DNA from: Euryodendron excelsum
Lineage: Eukaryota > Streptophyta > Magnoliopsida > Ericales > Pentaphylacaceae
Direction: 5' to 3'
DNA length: 64,000 nucleotides
Assembly: GCA_033060915.1 (NCBI GenBank)
Contig: CM065381.1
Coordinates: forward strand, 7,973,501-8,037,500
A program made the translations under genes and the position numbers. The notes beneath the pieces are model-generated. The model made no database searches. It was not told where the DNA came from and saw only the letters and a list, made by a program, of their open reading frames with translations. The stretch's first letter is position 1. Every line of letters starts with the position of its first letter. Positions 1 through 28,082 of the stretch are shown here, piece by piece.

Positions 1-2
1 GC

Positions 3-158
3 ATACTCGAACAGGAAGGGCTCTCGGGTCTATACAGAGGGTTGGGGGCAAGCTGCATGAAGTTGGTTCCTGCTGCCGGGATTTCTTTCATGTGCTACGA
101 GGCGTGCAAGAGGATACTTGTTGAGAGAGAAGATCCACAGAACCTTGAAGCAGGCTGA
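3..158 (+). CDS. Mitochondrial carrier family protein, C-terminal exon (partial)
   Basis: This is the last exon of a gene that starts before the window. It stays open from base 3 to a TGA at 156-158 and gives 51 residues. They read as the end of a mitochondrial solute carrier: a matrix-loop segment (EGLSGLYRGLGASCMKLVPA), then the sixth membrane helix (AAGISFMCYEACKRIL), then a short hydrophilic tail ending NLEAG. The GLYRG motif followed by a K..P..GI.F helix is typical of the third carrier repeat. Such carriers exchange nucleotides, cofactors or metabolites across the inner mitochondrial membrane. The tail alone does not identify the substrate; a nucleotide or CoA-type carrier is a guess. 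The family call is firm. Confidence 0.85.
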   Translation: MLEQEGLSGLYRGLGASCMKLVPAAGISFMCYEACKRILVEREDPQNLEAG

Positions 159-1855
159 ATTTTAGTTTATCGCATTATCTTCCTTCGGTTATCTATGATT
201 CTTGATTTTGTGAGCTGCTACCATAAGTGAATTTTGGGACTTCATATGTCATTGTAATAGATTTCTTCATTAGAAGATAGCAAGTTGCTTGGGTTGATTT
301 GGTTGATTCTGTTCTTCTCAAGACTACCCAATTATATAAAAGGGCAACCCCATATGACTCCCTTGTTCCCTAATTCTTAATACATGTTACCAATCACCAT
401 GATATTTTGTAATTTAACCTCCAATCCAAAATCCCCGGATTACTCATCCTACCGCAGGATAAAAGGCCCTCTTTAGATTAGTTATCCCGACCCATAATCA
501 AATTCGAGACAAGGAGTAACCTATGGCCTTGTTCTGCGAAACAAACCGACCTTAGCTCAAGACCACCAAGTTCTTGATGGAAAGCTCTACTAGCTTTTTC
601 TTCACAAACCAATAGGCAAGGAAAAGGTTACAAATCAAACAATTTTCTCACCTAGTGATGCATATTTTGAACATCAACAACATCAAGCCAGAAATGTTTA
701 GCAACAAGAAGTTAAAAAAAATCGAATAACAAATTTGAATTTGAATATCAAATGGAGCTTGTCACTATGTTCCCAGGAAATATTTTCACAGCTACCAAAT
801 CTCATTCTGGATCACAAAATTTTGAGAGGATTACAATTAGAGAAATTGACTGGTTAACTGCTTTCACCCTTACTACTGCTTCAAAACCAACAAACAGAAG
901 CTAAATCAGCCCGCCTTCAACTCTGCTCTTCAGCTTCTCGAAGCTCCCTCTACTCCAAAGCAGCGGCCATCAATTTGTCAAACTTCTCTGTCTTCCCCAG
1001 CAGTATCTCAATCTGTGAATTAAGGGGTATTCTCAACAGGTCAAGGTTAGATTGAAAGTTCAATTCACCAGAAGATTGGCCGAATTTCGCAAGCATGAAC
1101 AAATGAAACAGAAATAAATCAACAAACAAGCTAAATGAAAATTTCTGAAAAAAAGAAAGGACCAATAAAACGAAGTCAAAGAAAAAAGGAACTCCCAAAA
1201 GTAACCAGAGTCTAATCTATAACAAGACCAGAGAAATCAGACGTAAATGGACATGAAAAACCCGCTGAAAATCCATTAGATGCAAGAAATGCATAAAGGC
1301 CTCCACACTGTTGTTTAGCATGTCCTTCGCATAGAGGGAATCTGACCTTCAATGCAAATTATCCCCAGGGAATGAATCACAATGACTTACCTTATATCAG
1401 AAATGAATCTTACAAATTGTATATTTCACTTACAAGGGTGATAAGAGACTATATGACATTTTGGGGATCCAAAAGTATTATCAATGTACCTAACGAAGTA
1501 CAGAATAAGTAGTCATTGAAACATTTATCAGATAATCTTTGCAACCCAATAGAACCATTATTAGAGGACTGAAATCTACAAATTGACTATTTTGCATAAA
1601 TATCACACAATATTAACAAACAAAGTTTTTCCTACCTTCGTATTGACCAACATTAAATTTGATAAACATGACTAATGCCATGTTGAAATGCTCAAAAACC
1701 AGTGGAGCTCTCTATGGGACATATCAGCAACTTGTACTTTGGATCTATATATGTTCAGGTTTTCCCTAGGTAAAGATAGGAATAGTGGATGTAAAATAGC
1801 TTGCCTAAATGACACAGGTTCCAAAATCAATGAACTCAATAATCTGAGCAAACGA

Positions 1856-2070
1856 TCAGATTTATTTTTCCTTCAATCATATGGTTATGGTACTTTGTTT
1901 ATTGATTTTAGAGGGATTAGTTCTAATTTACTTTATTTTGTGAAAGAAATAACTTGCACAAATGCAAGTAAAATTTATATAACAAGGGAACTCAGTTTTT
2001 AAAAATATTTAGAGATACAAATGTTTATGATGGTTCAGATTTATTTTTCCTTCAATCATATGGTTATGGT
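1856..2070 (+). repeat. 36-bp direct repeat pair
   Basis: The same 36 bases occur at 1856-1891 and 2035-2070, 179 bp apart, both beginning TCAGATTTATTTTTCCTTC. The copy-2 spacer has one related but diverged version at about 15,838. The first occurrence sits where copy 2 instead carries about 1.5 kb of other sequence, so it probably marks a rearrangement junction. Confidence 0.8.
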
Positions 2071-3686
2071 GAATTTTTTATTTTGTAGGGTCACATGACA
2101 TCATGACCATTCACTGTTGACATTTTAATATTAGAAAGAAAATCTAAAAGTTTGACAAAGTTATAATATCAATGTGATCGGTCACATATCAAGTACAAAT
2201 TATTTGTTGAATGTATAGATTTTTACGTGTCTTGTCCTCCATCTTTAAGGCAACACACGGTACAAAATGTTCTCAACTACTCAACATAATTTTTAAGTAT
2301 ATGACTCAGTCATCCAACACAGGAGACAGGAGCAGTAAGTAGTCCAGTTAGTCGAGTTGTGTGGTGAAACTCCGTCAATTTCAAAAGGTGTCGAGTTTGA
2401 GTCTCAACCTTGTTTAGGCCAATATATTGTTTCTTTGAGAGGGAAACTCAGTTTTTTAAAAACTCGCTTTCAGAATGGAGACAAAACTCTTACAAAATTT
2501 TAAGAAATACTTATAGGAAATGATAAAGTTTCTGAAACTCTAACACAATTTAAAAAAACTTATGGGAAACTCTTCAAAAATATTTTGGAAACTTTCTAAA
2601 AACTCAATTCTCATAATTTATAGTATTTTTATACTGTTAAATCTTCTTCTTTAACAATAATATATAATTTTTCAATAGAAATCCATTCATATTGTTGTAG
2701 TATTAGTATTTTATTTGATTATAAAATATTCTACATATTTTATATTATTTTTTAGAATTTCTAGTATATTTTTGTTCAATATTCTATTTAATTATATGTT
2801 ACATATTGTTTCTCGTTTCTTATAATTTTTGGGCCATGTTTTACGCTTCTGTTTTCTGTATCGTATCGAGCTTTCGCTTATTTTTTAGGTAACTATGCTC
2901 AAAGCGAGTTGCCACACTGATTGTCATCTCCTATCATTTATGGCATGTTTGATACTTGAGAAAAAAATGAAAGGACTATTTCCTTTCTTTGTTTGGTTTA
3001 TGATGTGGAAAACTAGTTTCTTTCACTTTTCTTTTATTTTCTTTTTAACATCAAATAAGGATGGAATCTAATTTTTTCTCGCATTTCTCCATCATTTATT
3101 TTTATTTTCCTTCCAGGAGTATTAAACACTTTTGATACTCGTGGTAGCGAAATGAAAAGGGAGAAAGGAAAATATTAGAAAATAATAAATGCTTTTTCTT
3201 ATTTGATTTTCAAAAAAATAAAAAAAAAGTAAAAAGAAACTAACCCTACCCACTACAAATTAAACAATCTTCTAATATTTTCTTTGCTACAATTGTGGAC
3301 AACACATCTCATGATTGAGCTTGATCTCGTGTTGATCAATTAGAAATGTTTTTTTTACTGTGCATAAGAAAGCAGATGATCAATTTATTTTAAAAATTCA
3401 CGTTGCGTAAATGACGAGAATTGATGTTAAAATTCATTAACTAATGAATCTCAATTCTCAAGATGTTTAATTTTTAAAAGTCAATTATAAAAAATTATTT
3501 TATGTTTCTCTAATAATTGTTTTTTAAGTGGGCCCACCAACGGATATTTCTACGCGTGTTTGGTTGTTAATCCATGAGAATGTATGCCTTCTTAATCAGA
3601 AGTGCTTGAATGTTAATTACGTGTCTTAGAAGCTTTAAACACAGAGAATCTCAACAGAAGAGGGGCACACATTTTAGTAATACTTT

Positions 3687-3689
<3 letters not shown>

Positions 3690-3719
<30 letters not shown>
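3690..3719. repeat. GA microsatellite abutting the start codon of kinase copy 1
   Basis: About 15 GA units run directly into the ATG at 3720, in the presumed 5' leader. Copy 2 has only a broken GA-rich leader at the same place. GA/CT repeats in plant leaders can bind GAGA-type factors, but nothing here shows that they do. A CT repeat also follows the first donor site, at about 3,868-3,890. Confidence 0.85.
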
Positions 3720-12525
<8,806 letters not shown>

Positions 12526-14650
12526 AATTCATCATCCTATGCGTTACTTGCATGATTCTGTGTTCCATGAAATTTTAGGGAGAGATGCAAGTCCTCCAAT
12601 TCTTTTAAATTTCTTTTGTAACCATTTAGGAGAAAGAAAGTGGAAACAGATTTGAAGAAATAATCGTGACTCTGGGTTGTGATATTACATTCTGTTTTAG
12701 TTCTGAAGATTTGTATTTCATCAATGGTAATTTTTTAACTTAATTTTCTGTGTGATGACATTCATGTTCCATTGTGGGAACAAGTCCGAATAAATAGTTC
12801 AAATTTCAGGGGTACTAAATGGATTCTGTTGAATTTCTGAAAATTTGCATTTTTCAACAGTAACCTTTTTCCTTGTAGCTTAAAATTCATGTCTCATGGT
12901 TTCAAAACTATCAATTTTTATTTATTTATATATTTATTTTCTGGTTTAACCATATTGTGCTATAATGTTCTCTTAGTTATCTAAGATGTCTCAGCTCTAA
13001 GAGGGCTTACTTTCTTGCATTTTTCAAGTCACACGGAGAGAGGTCTTCACACTGTTGGTAACTAGGTGCACAGATAAGTTTCTCCATTACAACTTGGGTA
13101 TGACGGGTGTATACATCTAACTCTCTCAGGTCTCAGGACCTGCAGTGACAAGAGTCTTGTGTACTGGGCTAACAATATATTATTTTAGGGTTTAAGCTTG
13201 TTAATCAAGATTGTAAGCACATAAACAAAAACACAGTATATAATTGATTCTTTGTCTTACCGAATTTTAAATTTAAGAGTCAATTACATTGACTTCTCTT
13301 GAGATATCTGATAATGACAAATAGTATTTCAGTAGTTTTTGAAATGACACTGCACTCCCTTATTTTATTTGATAATATACGATTGTCTCCCTTTGAAGGT
13401 GAGGCCAGCATTTTGATAATTCAAAATGCCAATACTGCCCTTAAAGGATAAGCAAAGTTAATATTGTTCAGAAGAAACCTTTGCAACCAAACATGCCCCT
13501 TTCGTCTCCATTCATCTCTCTACTGCTTTGATGAAACATCAAGCAACTAACTCATCAGGGCTGCATAAAGAAGGTAATTTTATAATTGGGAAAATATGCT
13601 ATTCAATTTCTCAAAGCACGTAACGACGCTGTATCATATACAGTAAAGACTACAAAAAGAACAAAACAAACATCCTCCTCACCAATCTAGCGCTTCTAAC
13701 GGTGCATATGATCATTCGACTTACAAATTACACAAACTTGCCGGTTGCTTACTGCGGCTTGGCAAGTTTCTCCTCTTCTCAACTGCGAATCAAGAGTCTT
13801 GACAATTTTCTAACAACAATATGAAATATGAACAAAATATATTTTCTTTCATGATAAAACAACGATATCAAGAATCTTACTCTTCTCAACTGCCAATCAA
13901 TTATTTTTCACAATTTCTGCAACGGTGACAACTGTAGCGATGGCTGCAGAGATGATGGAATAAGATTTGTGTATCATTGGAAAGGCCATAGATAAATGGT
14001 AAATTACTACAGAGAGTCACCTCTATTTAAAGTACAGTATACAAAGAACTAACACCCTGCTGTTTTGAAATGCACAAAAACCTGTGGAGCACTCTTACAG
14101 GACATGTCTGCAAAGAGAGCCTAAATGACACAGGTCCCAAATCAATGAAGTCAATTATCTGAGCAAAGGATCTTTCCCTTTTCCATCTAATCTTCTTGCC
14201 AAGTGATACACCGACATAAACTAGTAACATCATCAGAGAACAATATATCTGGACCTCCACCAAGTCAAAATTTTGATATGAGCTGGTTCCTAGCAATCTC
14301 TGTTGTTACCACTCAAAAAACCACCAATTATCTTAAAGCAATCACAACACACTCCTAAGCAGCACAATGCATCACTAAGCAGTACTAAGACAAAAAAAAT
14401 TACAAAGTATGACACAATTCAGTAATATACTAAAAACAACCCACTAGGATAGTAACATATATCATATATCAATGTATGGCATATACAAATGTGTATATAA
14501 AACATACAAAAATATGCATGCGTCATAATATCTTTACATAAAAATGCATAACCATTGCAGAGTGAGAGACAATACCCATGCCGAGAGCAGAAAGCTCCAC
14601 ATCGTTGTGCTGGTCTATATACCTCTGCAAATGCAATTCCAAAATATTTT

Positions 14651-14680
14651 CCCTTCCCCTTCCCCTTCCCCTTCCCCTTT
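14651..14680. repeat. CCCCTT microsatellite
   Basis: A short run of hexamer CCCCTT units lies within the 1.5-kb block present only upstream of copy 2. Confidence 0.8.
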
Positions 14681-17234
14681 CTCAAGTTTCAAACTGGCCA
14701 GCTTCAAAATATTTTAAAAGCTGTATAAAAATATTAAGTTACTTGAACTGAGTTCATGATTGACACGATTAAACAAATAAAACTTGAACTCTAGCTTTTT
14801 TTTGGGTGCGTCAAGAATAAAAATAAACAAAATAAAAGAGGGACTAAACCCTTTCAAAAAGATTCTTATCATGTTTGACTTCTCACTCCTTCAAGAGGCT
14901 CTTTCAAAATTTCAGGCTTCTCTTAATAATCTATTCTCATATTTGCAAGGGAGTTAGCTCATTGGTTTAGAAATCTAGAGTCTTCAATTAATGCCCTACA
15001 TTGTGTCTTCTTGGATGGGATGAGCAACTACTTGAGAATCTGTCTCTATTATCACTTCAATCATTTATCTCAAGTATGATTGTTGGAGCTTTTTAAATTC
15101 TTCAAAATTATGTTTTTAGGCTTTTGCAATATTCTAACTTTTAGTAGGACTCACACACTCACATGCCTCTTTCATTTTTTAATAACCATCCAAACTCTGT
15201 TGGTTCAAGGTTTTCTCTTGAGCTTCCCTTTGTGTTCAACTTAGCTCGTTCATAGATTTATTGCTAGGTGGAAAAATTGTTTTCTTTTCCCTTTTTACCC
15301 CACATCTAGTTTTCTCTCTGTCATACTCCTAGTTGTTTGTTCATTAGGCAATTGTATAGAGCCATAGTAACTCATAAAACGGTTGTTTGGAGCTTCTGGC
15401 TTAATGTAGCTAGTTAGTGGTGTATCTACCTAATGCTGGATACATATACACATACAAACAAGAATCTAAGTAAAATTATTGAATTAATGTTTTTTTATTA
15501 TAGCCAGGACCCACATCAAGTAGTATAAAAGCTCTACTTAGGTCTCAAATTCTGCACTATTCTTTGCTTGGAAATAACCCTTTTGAGTTTTGACATTGCA
15601 ATTAGGGTTTTGTTTTTTTGTTTTTTTTTGGGTTGGCAATACTCATTAATTCTCTAATGTCTAGTTGAATCACAATTTGTTCATTGATTGTGTAGGGGTG
15701 AGATCTAATTTACTTTATTTTGTGAAAGAAAGAACTTGCACAAATGCAAATAATGGCACAAATGCAACTAAAATCTATATAACAAGGGAGTTCAATTTTT
15801 TTAAAATATCTTAGAATTATAAATGTTTAGGACTGTTCAGATTTATTTTCCCTTCAATACTAAGGTCATAGTGAATTTTTTACTTTGTAGGGTCACATCA
15901 TGACCATTCACTACCTTGTTGACATTGTAATATTAGAAAGAAAACCTAAAAGTTTGACAAAGTTATAATATTACAATTCAATGTGATCGGTCACACATCA
16001 TATAAAAAATCATTTGACATAATACAAACTACAAACTACAAAATTATTTTCAACTACTCAACACAGTCCAGTGGTAACCCTTGTTCAGGCTAATGTTTTA
16101 AGTAGCTAAACCCTGTCATCTCTTATCGTCTAGAGAGCAAAAAAGAAAAAGAAAGAAACTAAGGAGCATTTCTAACTTTGGTGAGGTTAACTGCTAAGAC
16201 AACTAAGCCCAACCTCTGGTGGTGTTAATTCCCTAATATAGCTAAGCATGCTCACTACACTTAGGCTTTTGAGCAATCGAAAATAAATATGATGGGCAGG
16301 TCACTTTTGGAAGAGTCGAACTTGTGACTACTTATAGTTAAGCAAGGTTCTCAAGTCGATTGTTTTACTCCATCGAAATATGGAAATTGAAATTTCTTTG
16401 CTACAGATGTGGACAAAGCATCATTAATCTCATGTTGATCAATTAGTAATGTTTAACTAACTGTGCATAAGAAAGATTTTAAAAATTCATGTTAAAAATT
16501 CATTATCTAATGAATCTCAACTAGAGTATATAGAATTTACTAAAAGTTAGTTGAAATTGATGCTCGTGTGAAAAAGGTCAACATATTAACATTTCGTTTG
16601 CAATCTAAATTTTTGATAAAAAAAATAAAAAAAAGTAAAATATGAAAAAAAATTGAATAAAAATATATTTTTGTTCACATTTTCTCCACATTTGTTTTCA
16701 CTAAAAATTTAGATTCCAATCGAAGTCTAAGAGAGAGAGAGAGAGAGCAAAAAAAATTATATTTTCAGAGCGAGACTCATTATTATTTTTCTTTATAAAT
16801 TGCAATATTCAATTCGATACTCTATTTGCATAATAAAATAAAAAGCATGTTACTTGCATTCTTAGAGAGTATTTGGATGCCCTATTTATAAGTTATAAGC
16901 TATAAGTTATAAGCTATTTTCAATAAGTTCTCTTTAAAAATAGTTTTTTTTTAAAAAACGTGATTAGACATAAGTTTTTTTTTTAAGCCATTCATTTAAA
17001 TACATTTCAAAAAAGTTATAAACATAAACCATAAGTTACGTTTAAATACCCTTTTAAATCCAATTATGTGAATAGTCACGTAAGCTCGAGCTCGATATGT
17101 TTTTTTTAAAAATGTCAATAGGAAAATTATAAAAAAAAATAACTCATAAGACAATAGGTCTCACACTTGAATGATATGTTAAAGTTGGGTGCATGTGTTT
17201 TGTTCTTCTGGTGGGCTCACGTCTTTCAAGATGC

Positions 17235-17292
17235 CACGTGTACGGTTGATAAACCATGGAAAGACCTGCCTAATCTGAGTAGTCAACACGTG
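17235..17292. promoter_or_regulatory. Two CACGTG (G-box) motifs upstream of kinase copy 2
   Basis: CACGTG occurs at 17235-17240, in the ABRE-like form CCACGTGTAC, and again at 17287-17292. Such palindromes bind bZIP and bHLH factors in plants. The matching copy-1 stretch (about 3,540-3,600) lacks them and has ACGCGTGT instead. No TATA box is evident. Function is inferred only. Confidence 0.35.
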
Positions 17293-17400
17293 TGATTTGA
17301 GCCACATTCTTAATCAGTAGTGTTTGGATGTTTAATTACTTTTCTTGGACGCTTTGAATAGAGAAATCTCAACAGAAGAAGGGGACACAGTTGCAATTTA

Positions 17401-17630
17401 TACCCTGTTTGAAAATTGTGGAAAGGAAAGGAAAGGGAAGGAAGGGAAAAGATTTTTTTTCTTATTTAATTTTGAAAAGAAAATGAGAGAAAAATAAAGA
17501 GAAAGAAAGAAGAGAAAGAGAGATATTATTTTCAAATTTTCTCTCCATTTTCCCTCTCTTTTCCTTCATTTTCTCTCTCCTCCCCTTTCCCTTCCCTTCC
17601 TTTTTTTTTCCACAACTTCCAAACAGGCTG
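17401..17630. mobile_element. TTA-flanked fold-back MITE
   Basis: This 230-bp element is bounded by TTA on both sides (17398-17400, 17631-17633). Its ends are inverted: left TACCCTGTTTGAAAATTG, right end reverse-complemented CAGCCTGTTTGGAAGTTG. The inside is purine-rich (GGAAAGG) on the left and pyrimidine-rich (CCCTTTCC) on the right, so the whole element can fold back. It is absent from the matching site upstream of copy 1. The 3-bp TTA flanks suggest a PIF/Harbinger (Tourist-like) MITE. Confidence 0.7.
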
Positions 17631-17777
17631 TTAGTGAAAGTTGGTGTACAAATCTGTCAAACAGAAATTGAGCATTCTCCGATAAGAACTTCCCGGCAAG
17701 TGTGGACTTCCCCAAAGGGTTCGAATTATCAGCATTTGAATTTGTTGACAGAGAGAAAGTAGCGAGACAGAAAGAGA

Positions 17778-26162
<8,385 letters not shown>

Positions 26163-28082
26163 AATTCGTCATCCTAATGCATTACTTGCATGCCTCTGTA
26201 TTCAACGAAATTGTATGGAGAGATGTGAATCCTCCAATTCTTGTAAAATTCTTTTGTAGCCATATAGGAGAAAGTGGCAACAGATTAGAAGAAATAATTG
26301 CCACTCTGGGTTGTAATATTGCATTCTGTTGTAGTTCTGAAGCTTAGTATTTAGTCAATTGTAATTTTGTAACTTTGTTTTCTTTGTCGGATAACATTCA
26401 TGTTCCATGATAGGAACAAGTCTGAATAAATAACTACAATTTCAGGGGTACCTAAATCGATTCTGTTGCTATTTCTGAAACTTTGCATTTTGTCAGCAGT
26501 AACCTTTTACCTTGTAGCTTAAAATTCATGTCCATGGTTTCAAAACTATCAAAAAAATATATATATATATATATATTATTTTGTTTTTCTGGTTTCACCA
26601 TATTGTGATATAATGTTCTCTTAGTTATCTAGGATTCTAGGAAGCACGGACACTTTGTTGGAAGAGCCGTACTCGTATCCGACACTTATTGGACACCGAC
26701 ACGCGTGGGACACTCGTCGGACACGTGTCTGACACTTCATTCTATATGTCCAATTATTTATTATTTATTTTTATATTGGACACTCCACGAACATGGCTTG
26801 GACACACGTGTCTCGTTTTGGATACTTTAGAGACACACGGGGCCTTAACTATAAATTTTAAAATTAATTGTTGGCTCGAAGAAGAAGAAAAACAAACAAG
26901 AAGAAGAAGAAAAACAAATATGCTATGATGATGGATAGTTGATTAAATGTAATGACGGTTAAATAATTTTTGTAGTTTATGACTTTATGGTATTGTTTAT
27001 TGATAGAACAACTTTTTTGTTGTTAATGTGTGTTAATGTATTTGTTTACTTTATATTTTTTATAGAATATAATTGACTAATTATGAATTTGTTGCTGATT
27101 AAGTAGTGAAATGTGTTCTTTTATTTTTATTTTTAATTCGTGTAATCTTTTATATTTTTTACTTCTTTCGTATAATATTTATATGTATAACATATAAGGA
27201 ATATAAAAATATAGTCTTTTGTCGTGTCCCTGCCGTGTCGTGTCCAGCAATTTTTGAAAATTGTTATGTCGGCGTGTCTAACACGTATCGTGTTTGTGTC
27301 TGTGCTTCTTAGCTAGGATGTCTCAAGAGGGCTTACTTTCTTGCAATCTTCAAGTTACAGGAGAGAGATCTTCACACTATTGGCGTACCGGTAACGTTAC
27401 TCCTCCATTACAACCTGGGTATGATGGGTATGTACACCTAAACCCCTCTGCACTTTGCGGTGGCGGGAGGCTCGTGCACTGGGCTACTAGTATATCCTTT
27501 TAGGGCTTAAGCTCATTAATCAAGATTGTAAGCATACAAGCAAGAACACAGCATGTAATCGATCTTTTGGCCTTAATCATATACATCAGGGGCTGAAATC
27601 TCATTGTTGCCATAACAAAGTAAAAAAAAGAAAAAGAAAAAGAAGTTGATATTAATGGCTTCGGTAAAATTTCCCCTATGCAATTCCAAATCAAACCCTG
27701 AGTTCTAAATTCAATGAATGTCCTTTTGATTCAGTGATGAAACATCAAACAACTGATCATGGCTGCATAAAGAAGACAATCTAGTAATTGGGACAATATG
27801 CTATTCAAAATTTTTAAAGCATGCAACATTGGTGTATCATATATAGTTTTGTAACACTACAGAATACCAACAAAAAAAAAAGAAGGCAAAATGAACATAC
27901 TCATCGATCTAGTGCCTCTAGCGGTACATATGATAAAATTCAACCCACAAATTACACAAACTTGCCTGTGAGTGTTCTTGCTGTTGTCTTGGGAAGTTTC
28001 TAACTGTTCATTTCTGTGCATGCCACTGCCCTTCAGATCAGAAGGTAATAAGAAATATAAAGACCAAAGTTTATTAGAGTCA
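26163..28082. other. Spacer between kinase copy 2 and the F-box gene
   Basis: No gene. It carries the copy-2 3' UTR, an AT repeat (26,557-26,576), a 676-bp hAT-type element (26,637-27,312) and about 700 bp aligning with the region downstream of copy 1. A weak SINE-tail-like phrase (GGCTCGTGCACTGGGCTAC, about 27,470) is diverged at 13,150. The last part should include the 3' UTR of the convergent F-box gene. Confidence 0.6.
26637..27312. mobile_element. hAT-type non-autonomous element, copy a
   Basis: The terminal inverted repeats are CTAGGAAGCACGGACAC on the left and, reverse-complemented, CTAAGAAGCACAGACAC on the right. It is flanked by 8-bp duplications differing at one base (CTAGGATT, CTAGGATG). 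Subterminal regions are full of GTGTCC/GGACAC motifs, typical of hAT transposase-binding repeats. The 676 bp encode no transposase. The homologous site downstream of copy 1 (about 12,980) is empty, so it arrived after the duplication. Confidence 0.85.

Larger units (their letters stand above)
159..3719. other. Spacer between the carrier and kinase copy 1
   Basis: No gene is supported here. The first few hundred bases should hold the carrier 3' UTR. From about 1,680 the sequence is diverged but alignable with the spacer upstream of kinase copy 2 (about 14,050-14,190 and 15,690-16,450), so the duplication starts near here. A 36-bp direct repeat lies at 1856-1891 and 2035-2070. A short coding-like stretch on the minus strand at about 940-1,010 is interrupted by stops. 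The rest is AT-rich with poly(A/T) runs. The last 30 bases before the kinase ATG are a GA repeat. Confidence 0.6.
12526..17777. other. Spacer between the two kinase copies
   Basis: There is no supported gene. About 12,530-13,800 is homologous to the region downstream of copy 2 (26,163-28,000), reaching sequence that for the F-box gene is 3' flank. The duplication junction lies near 13,800-14,050. About 14,186-15,690 has no counterpart upstream of copy 1; it holds a CCCCTT repeat (14,651-14,680) and nothing I recognise. From about 15,690 the sequence aligns again with the copy-1 upstream region. A 230-bp MITE lies at 17,401-17,630. Two CACGTG motifs lie about 500 bp before the copy-2 ATG. Confidence 0.6.

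Noticed and set aside
1688..2002. 104-codon open frame on the plus strand
   Set aside because: It runs through the 36-bp repeat and diverged spacer sequence, has no domain and is not open in the copy-2 spacer.
2943..3150. Possible fold-back MITE starting GCATGTTTGATACTTG and ending near AGTATTAAACAC
   Set aside because: Inverted ends are short and imperfect, and no target duplication or clear empty site could be identified.
13000..13180. SINE-tail-like phrase (CTTGTGTACTGGGCTAAC), echoed near 27,470 and 31,365
   Set aside because: Only the last 20-30 bases resemble an Au SINE; no boxes, ends or duplications, so not annotated as elements.
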